Positions 6,034 to 7,556 of a DNA stretch of 7,556 bases are shown piece after piece (the stretch's first letter is position 1; each line of letters opens with the position of its first letter). The notes under the pieces were generated by a model, which was not told the DNA's origin, ran no database searches, and worked only from the letters and a program-made list of their open reading frames with translations. The position numbers and the translations under genes were made by a program. Origin of the DNA: Cyanobacteria bacterium UBA9971 (GTDB lineage: Bacteria > Cyanobacteriota > Vampirovibrionia > Gastranaerophilales > UBA9971); assembly GCA_003499955.1 (NCBI GenBank), contig DNRP01000099.1, positions 1-7,556 on the forward strand. The letters run 5' to 3'.

Positions 6034-7479
6034 ATGAGGGTTATATTCATTGGTTTGTTGACTTTACTATTTGTAACGTTAATGCCTGTTTTCGCAGAGG
6101 ATAGCGTAAAACTCGAGATAATTTATCCTAAAAACGGTGCAACAATAAATGCATCTTCTACCTTTATTGTAGGGAATACCGAGCCTGATGCCAGCCTTAT
6201 AATTAACAACCAGAATGTAAAAGTGTCATCAAACGGCGCTTTTGTGCAAGTAACCGGATTAAAAAAGGGCATTAACAATATAAATATAAAATCTACAAAA
6301 GGGCATGCCGAAAATGAAATTACTTACACTATAAACGTTCCTGAAAAAAACCAGGCTGTTCAATCTTGTCCTCTTGAGCCGCTATCGCTTATTGCTGAAA
6401 CGACAAAAGATTATGCTGTGACAAGAACAGCTCCTGCACAAAGCAGATTAACACCTCTTCTTTCGGGGACAATGCTTAATATTACAGGGAAAATAGGAAA
6501 TTCATACAGGTTTAAGTATTCTAATTCTATGGAAGGCTGGATTTCTGAAAGCGATATTAAAATTTTGCCAACCGAAAATTATATTCCTGAAAACATCATA
6601 AGTACTCTAAATGTTGATTCTGATAAAAATTATGTGTATTTAAGGCTTCCCTTGACTCAAAAAATACCGTTTTTAATTGAGCAGCCTTTTGAAAATCAAA
6701 TAAATCTAAAACTTTTTGGCGCTAAAGCAGGTATTGATTTATTTTCTTATGATAATGCAAGTGATTTTATTAGAGAATTAAAATTAACGCAGGATTTAAA
6801 CAACTGCTTAAACCTCTCTATAAAAACAAATTCAAAACAGTTTTGGGGTTATAAATATTATTACGAAGGGAAGACGCTTGTTTTAAGACTCAGAAAACCT
6901 CCTCAAATAAACTCAAGACATCCGCTAAAAGGAAAAATAATTTGTATTGACGCAGGGCATGGCGGAACAGAATTAGGTTCCGTCGGGCCGACGGCAGTTC
7001 CTGAAAAATTAATTAACTTGGAAATTGCTGAGAAATTAAGAAATATCCTTGAGAAAGAAGGCGCTAAAGTCATCATGACAAGGGATTCTGATAAAGATGT
7101 CGGGCTTAATGACAGAGTTGATACAGCAAATTCAAACGAAGCTCAGGTTAGCGTTAGTATTCATAACAATGCTTTGCCTGACGGGAAAGATCCTTACATA
7201 GAGCATGGTACAAGCACGTATTATTATCATTGCCAATCCCTTCCTTTGGCAAAAAGCATCCAACAAAGCCTTGTTCCAACTATGGGCTTTAAAGATTTAG
7301 GAGTCTTATATAGCAGTTTCGTCCTTACAAGACCGACGGAAGCACTTTCTGTGCTTGTAGAAGTAGGTTTTATGATAAATCCTGATGAATATAACTTGCT
7401 GATTACTCCCGAATTTCAGGAGAAAGCAGCTATAGGGATTTCTCAAGGGTTGAAAAATTTTTTCTTAAGCCAGATTTAA
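6034..7479 (+). CDS. Secreted N-acetylmuramoyl-L-alanine amidase (Amidase_3) with N-terminal Ig-like, SH3-like and AMIN-like regions
   Basis: 481 residues. The signal peptide (MRVIFIGLLTLLFVTLMPVFA) is cut before EDS, so the enzyme is exported. Residues about 26-103 look like an Ig-like beta domain ('I.YPKNGATIN...VGNTEPDASL.INNQ.V.V...GAF'). About 117-178 is SH3-like (YAVTRTAPA...GTMLNITGK...GWISESDI). About 188-288 is beta-rich and reminiscent of an AMIN domain, less certain. The catalytic Amidase_3 domain runs from about 299 to 477: IDAGHGG with H309, E324 in PEKLINL, H377 in SIHNNA as zinc ligands, and E443 in LVEVGFMIN as catalytic Glu. All are present, so it should cleave the amide between N-acetylmuramic acid and L-alanine of peptidoglycan. 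A strong GGGAG (6022-6026) lies 7 nt before the ATG. Divergent from minCDE, which suggests but does not prove a role in cell division and separation. The N-terminal regions may bind cell wall or recruit an activator. Confidence 0.93.
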   Translation: MRVIFIGLLTLLFVTLMPVFAEDSVKLEIIYPKNGATINASSTFIVGNTEPDASLIINNQNVKVSSNGAFVQVTGLKKGINNINIKSTKGHAENEITYTINVPEKNQAVQSCPLEPLSLIAETTKDYAVTRTAPAQSRLTPLLSGTMLNITGKIGNSYRFKYSNSMEGWISESDIKILPTENYIPENIISTLNVDSDKNYVYLRLPLTQKIPFLIEQPFENQINLKLFGAKAGIDLFSYDNASDFIRELKLTQDLNNCLNLSIKTNSKQFWGYKYYYEGKTLVLRLRKPPQINSRHPLKGKIICIDAGHGGTELGSVGPTAVPEKLINLEIAEKLRNILEKEGAKVIMTRDSDKDVGLNDRVDTANSNEAQVSVSIHNNALPDGKDPYIEHGTSTYYYHCQSLPLAKSIQQSLVPTMGFKDLGVLYSSFVLTRPTEALSVLVEVGFMINPDEYNLLITPEFQEKAAIGISQGLKNFFLSQI

Positions 7480-7539
7480 CATTTTTCAAAAAATCTATTT
7501 ATTTTAAATAATGTCTGTGATAAAACTTATATTAAAGTT

Positions 7540-7556
7540 GCCTTGGTAGCTCAGCT
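7540..7556 (+). tRNA. 5' end of a tRNA gene (partial, anticodon outside the window)
   Basis: GCCTTGG (acceptor 5' strand, positions 1-7), T8, A9, GCTC (D-stem 5' strand), A14 and G15 match the canonical tRNA start, and TAGCTCAG is the usual box-A-like core. The window ends in the D-loop, so neither the partner strands nor the anticodon can be checked. It lies 60 nt after the amidase stop; a TATATT at 7529-7534 could be its -10 element. Confidence 0.75.

Noticed and set aside
6020..6037. Five-codon frame ATG GGA GAA AAG TCA TGA overlapping the amidase start, as a leader peptide
   Set aside because: It arises from the ribosome-site bases themselves, with no ribosome site of its own and no regulatory codon pattern.
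7472..7495. AGATTT...AAATCT and ATTTTT/AAAAAT pairing just after the amidase stop, as a terminator
   Set aside because: The stem is short and lacks G-C pairs apart from one, so it would be weak; no T run follows directly.
1..7556. CRISPR array, insertion sequence, toxin-antitoxin, phage-defence or biosynthetic cassette
   Set aside because: No spaced direct repeats, transposase, terminal inverted repeats, or defence-type proteins are seen; every sizeable gene belongs to a known family, and the order minC-minD-minE is ordinary.

Overview
The window is AT-rich bacterial chromosome with ordinary housekeeping and cell-envelope genes and standard stop-codon use. The best guess at the source is a non-photosynthetic relative of the Cyanobacteria, of the Melainabacteria/Vampirovibrionia (Gastranaerophilales) type. 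That guess rests on three things: a MinE core that closely resembles cyanobacterial MinE (for example the stretches RLKLVLMHDRSQLSP and SRYVEIDRDAL), a complete minC-minD-minE set in that order, and low GC. It is an inference from remembered sequences, not a database result.

Layout. On the left, a minus-strand pair reads towards the left edge: a GT-C fold (GT39/PMT_2-like) membrane glycosyltransferase at 804-2306, then after 30 nt a UDP-galactopyranose-mutase-like FAD oxidoreductase at 773-1, cut by the window edge. Together they look like part of a surface glycan or glycolipid pathway. Divergent from them, on the plus strand, lie a short secreted protein with a recognisable C-terminal 'KDGT...YRS.PD...NNW.TKGN.NP.TGKKG' motif (2445-2744) and a ROK-family sugar kinase, probably glucokinase (2802-3752). 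A perfect 13-bp hairpin at 3771-3800 separates the kinase from the convergent min operon.

The min operon runs minC (5807-5034), minD (4984-4172), minE (4160-3825) on the minus strand. It encodes the septum-placement system: MinC inhibits FtsZ, MinD is the membrane-bound ATPase that recruits it, and MinE stimulates MinD and drives its redistribution. A 226-bp divergent intergenic region carrying two inverted repeats separates minC from a secreted N-acetylmuramoyl-L-alanine amidase (6034-7479). That enzyme cuts peptidoglycan and may act in daughter-cell separation. The last 17 bases are the 5' end of a tRNA gene.

I found no unknown multi-gene system here. The points most worth a second look are the N-terminal extension of MinE (about 28 residues, with a perfect Shine-Dalgarno supporting the long start), the Arg-to-Gly change in the conserved LRG motif of MinC, the two dyads between minC and the amidase gene, and the small motif-bearing secreted protein.
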